A stretch of DNA of 16,191 nucleotides from JBILVQ01 sp044370375 (GTDB lineage: Bacteria; Bacteroidota; Bacteroidia; UBA4408): positions 1 through 16,191 of the forward strand of contig JBILVQ010000051.1 in NCBI GenBank assembly GCA_044370375.1, written 5' to 3'. The notes under the pieces were generated by a model. That model was not told the origin of the DNA, made no database searches, and worked only from the letters and a program-made list of their open reading frames with translations. Shown here piece by piece: positions 14,241-16,191 of the stretch. Made by a program: the position numbers and the translations under genes. Within the stretch, counting starts at the first letter, position 1. Each line of letters begins with the position of its first letter.

Positions 14241-15551
14241 TCAGTTATCTTCAGTTAAAAATTGAGTTGCTTTTTCCAGCAACTTTTCAAAAAAATTACC
14301 CTTCGTTTTTTTCGAATGGGTAGTAACAGGTGGTTTTTCGTTTTCGGGCGCAGGTCCGCTTTCAGAAACAATTTCCTTGGCAGCCGGCTTTTCTTTATCA
14401 AGGATGGCCATTCCACGCAATACAAGACCAACGCTGGTTGCATAAATCGGACTGGCTACTTCCTCGTTTCCTTTTCCAATATGCTCATTGGGATATCCTA
14501 TTCTGGTATCCATGCCGGTAATATACTCTGTTAATTGAGTTAAATGCTTCAAACAGGAGCCTCCTCCTGTAACCACAATTCCAGCAATTAATTTCTTTTC
14601 AAACCCTGAGCTCTTGATTTCATAATACACATGCTCTATGATTTCCTCCATCCTTGCCTCAATGATATGAGCCAGATTTTTCAGTGATATTTCTTTGGGC
14701 TCACGACCGCGCAATCCGGGGATAGAAACAATTTCATTGTCTTGATTCTGACTGGCAAGGGCAGAACCAAATTTAATTTTCAATAATTCAGCCTGCCCCT
14801 TAATGATGGTGCAGCCTTCTTTGATGTCCTCTGTGATGATATTTCCGCCAAAGGGAATTACCGCGGTATGCCTGATAATACTATCTTGAAAAATGGCAAT
14901 ATCGGTGGTGCCCCCGCCAATATCAACCAATACAACCCCTGCTTCCTTTTCCTCCTGACTCAAAACGGCATCAGCAGAAGCAAGTGGTTCAAGGGTTAAT
15001 TCCATTACTTCCAGGTTCGCCTTTCTTACACACTTTATCAGGTTGTTAATGGCGGTAATTTGACCTGTTATGATGTGAAAGTTGGCTTCTAGCCTTCTGC
15101 CGCACATTCCAATGGGCTCTTTGATTCCGGCTTCATTATCGACCAGATACTCCTGTGGAATTACGTGGATTATCTCTTCTCCCGGCAGCATGGCCAGTTT
15201 ATACATATCCTCAATCAAAGCATCAATATCCACCTGGGTTATTTCCGTATCTCCTTCGCTTCTGGTTCGTATGCCATGATGCTGAATACTTTTGATGTGC
15301 TGACCGGCTATCCCAACATTAACCCTGGTAATTTTCACTCCGGTTTTTGCCTCAGCTTCCTCTACGGCTGTTTTGATGGATTGAACGGTTCTTTCAATAT
15401 TTACAACCTGACCCCGCATAACACCAACGCTTTCGGTTTTACCCATCCCCAAAATTTCAAGCTTGCCAAATTCGTTACGCCTGCCAACCATGACAGCAAT
15501 CTTGGTAGTGCCGATATCCAATCCTACAACAAATTGTTCCTGCTTAATCAT
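14241..15551 (-). CDS. ftsA: Cell division protein FtsA
   Basis: FtsA is the actin-like ATPase that anchors FtsZ filaments to the inner membrane and recruits later division proteins. At 436 residues it has the usual length. LDIGTTKIAV (11-20) is phosphate loop 1. The SHS2 (1C) domain lies about 80-170, VLVDIGGGTTDIAIF (207-221) is phosphate loop 2, and GIVVTGGGSCLKHL (324-337) is the adenosine motif. After a Pro/Glu/Lys-rich linker (about 388-416), the C-terminus NFFEKLLEKATQFL (419-432) is an amphipathic helix fit to be the membrane-targeting sequence. ATG 15551 overlaps the end of ftsQ by 8 nt and ftsZ follows after 17 nt, so all three are likely co-translated. Confidence 0.96.
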   Translation of the reverse strand: MIKQEQFVVGLDIGTTKIAVMVGRRNEFGKLEILGMGKTESVGVMRGQVVNIERTVQSIKTAVEEAEAKTGVKITRVNVGIAGQHIKSIQHHGIRTRSEGDTEITQVDIDALIEDMYKLAMLPGEEIIHVIPQEYLVDNEAGIKEPIGMCGRRLEANFHIITGQITAINNLIKCVRKANLEVMELTLEPLASADAVLSQEEKEAGVVLVDIGGGTTDIAIFQDSIIRHTAVIPFGGNIITEDIKEGCTIIKGQAELLKIKFGSALASQNQDNEIVSIPGLRGREPKEISLKNLAHIIEARMEEIIEHVYYEIKSSGFEKKLIAGIVVTGGGSCLKHLTQLTEYITGMDTRIGYPNEHIGKGNEEVASPIYATSVGLVLRGMAILDKEKPAAKEIVSESGPAPENEKPPVTTHSKKTKGNFFEKLLEKATQFLTEDN

Positions 15552-16191
15552 TTGTTTTTACTTTTTTCGGTTGAGGATTTTCAGGTTTCTTTTCTTTTTT
15601 CACGGTGGGTAAGGCAGGCCCTGATAAAGACCTTTTGCATACCACTTGATGATGGTAGCGAAGATCAATCTCTGAGTAAATATTCCATCCTACTTTACTT
15701 AATCCCTCTCGGTAAAGGATCATCAATTTATTGAACTTTTCTTCCAACCCTGAGTAATCTCCCAACAATATCAATTGACCTCCAACCGCTGGAATTAATT
15801 CAAGTTCTTCAGAAACATTTACTTGCTCCACTTGAGCCCTCCAAAATTCGTTCCTATCAATATACTTTGCAAGCCGATAAAGGCCATACATGCCCGGACT
15901 TTTCAACAGTGAATCGTTAATATCAATTTTGGAGTAATCTATCTCTTTACAGCGGGCATAACTTTCATAAATTAAACCCGTAAATACCGGCACTCTGGCT
16001 GTATGCTTATCTGACCATTCCATTAGTTTTCCTTCCGAATCCAGGTAAAAGCTCTCTCCTTTAAAGTTAATAATCCGGGCAATGGGTCGCCTTGTGGTTA
16101 CAGTCACCTCCAAAGTGCCATCATAATTCTTCGTTACTTCCGACTTTAAAATGTGCGAATGATTATCAAACGTCCGCTCCAGTTGATCACT
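15544..16191 (-). CDS. ftsQ: Cell division protein FtsQ/DivIB, C-terminal part (start outside the window)
   Basis: The frame is open from the right edge (SDQLERTFDNHSHILKSEV...) to the stop at 15544, giving 215 codons without the start. FtsQ is a single-pass membrane protein whose periplasmic POTRA and beta domains link FtsA/FtsZ with the septal synthesis complex. The end of the POTRA domain is visible (LERTFDNHSHILKSEVTKNY), then GTLEVTVTTRRPIARIINFKG and SFYLDSEGKLMEWSDKHTARVPVFTG, the conserved R-P-I-A-R-I and FYxDxxG pattern of Bacteroidota FtsQ. A TTG at 16113 lies inside this conserved region and is not a start. The protein ends with a Lys/Pro-rich tail (KKEKKPENPQPKKVKTND) that overlaps ftsA by 8 nt. 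The cytoplasmic and membrane parts lie beyond the edge. Confidence 0.9.
   Translation of the reverse strand, partial: SDQLERTFDNHSHILKSEVTKNYDGTLEVTVTTRRPIARIINFKGESFYLDSEGKLMEWSDKHTARVPVFTGLIYESYARCKEIDYSKIDINDSLLKSPGMYGLYRLAKYIDRNEFWRAQVEQVNVSEELELIPAVGGQLILLGDYSGLEEKFNKLMILYREGLSKVGWNIYSEIDLRYHHQVVCKRSLSGPALPTVKKEKKPENPQPKKVKTND

Noticed and set aside
13164..14323. Several plus-strand open frames of 68-114 codons opposite ftsZ
   Set aside because: Their products have no recognisable features and mirror conserved ftsZ codons. They are antisense shadows.
15165..15734. A 189-codon plus-strand frame opposite ftsA and the end of ftsQ
   Set aside because: It spans two well-conserved minus-strand genes and shows no domain, signal or start context of its own.
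1..16191. Mobile elements, CRISPR arrays, tRNA or rRNA genes, riboswitches
   Set aside because: I found no transposase or integrase, no regularly spaced repeats, no cloverleaf-like or rRNA sequence, and no gap longer than 105 bp that could hold a large RNA element.

Overview
The window looks like a chromosomal stretch of a member of the Bacteroidota. The evidence is the gene order ftsQ-ftsA-ftsZ-yqeY, a FtsZ ending in the short FLHDxVD-type tail usual in that phylum, a TAnnTTTG-type promoter box before rlmN, A-rich leaders with few Shine-Dalgarno sites, and a histidine kinase with the WVGMARETAHQLGTP H-box common in Bacteroidota. The DNA is A+T-rich by eye. Nothing suggests a plasmid, prophage or island: I see no transposase, integrase, tRNA, rRNA or CRISPR array. 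Genes are packed very tightly, and the largest non-coding gap is the 105 bp at 299-403.

Left edge (1-298, minus strand): the N-terminal third or so of an amidohydrolase, cut by the window. A short divergent intergenic region (299-403) carries a 6-bp inverted repeat and a clear TAnnTTTG box just before rlmN.

Plus-strand block (404-11700): ten co-directional genes with gaps of 50 nt or less, or overlaps. In order they are rlmN (23S rRNA/tRNA methylation), a secreted protein of unknown function, a long-chain polyprenyl diphosphate synthase, a MORN-repeat lipoprotein, a large AsmA-family envelope protein, a membrane histidine kinase with a duplicated sensor block, hemW, a cyclase-family metal hydrolase, an Lrp/AsnC regulator and a DUF502 membrane protein. 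From the kinase to the Lrp gene, stops and starts overlap by 1-4 nt, so translational coupling is likely. Several products act at the envelope (prenyl chain supply, lipoprotein, AsmA, kinase, DUF502).

Minus-strand block (11704-16191): the distal part of a division cluster, transcribed ftsQ (partial) -> ftsA -> ftsZ -> yqeY -> TPR gene. FtsQ, FtsA and FtsZ build the Z ring and divisome. The two blocks converge with only 3 bp between stop codons.

The most striking point is that ftsZ is broken as given. Its N-terminal 83 or so codons and its remaining 437 or so codons lie in different frames, and the region between the T3 loop and the T4 GGGTGTG loop is about 8 residues short. This fits a deletion of about 26 nt. 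Since ftsZ is normally essential, a sequence or assembly error, or a minority variant, is more likely than a true loss. Otherwise this is an ordinary housekeeping region, and I found no convincing undescribed multi-gene system. The secondary points of interest are the kinase's doubled sensor region, the unknown secreted protein, the cyclase/Lrp coupling and the divergent promoter region.
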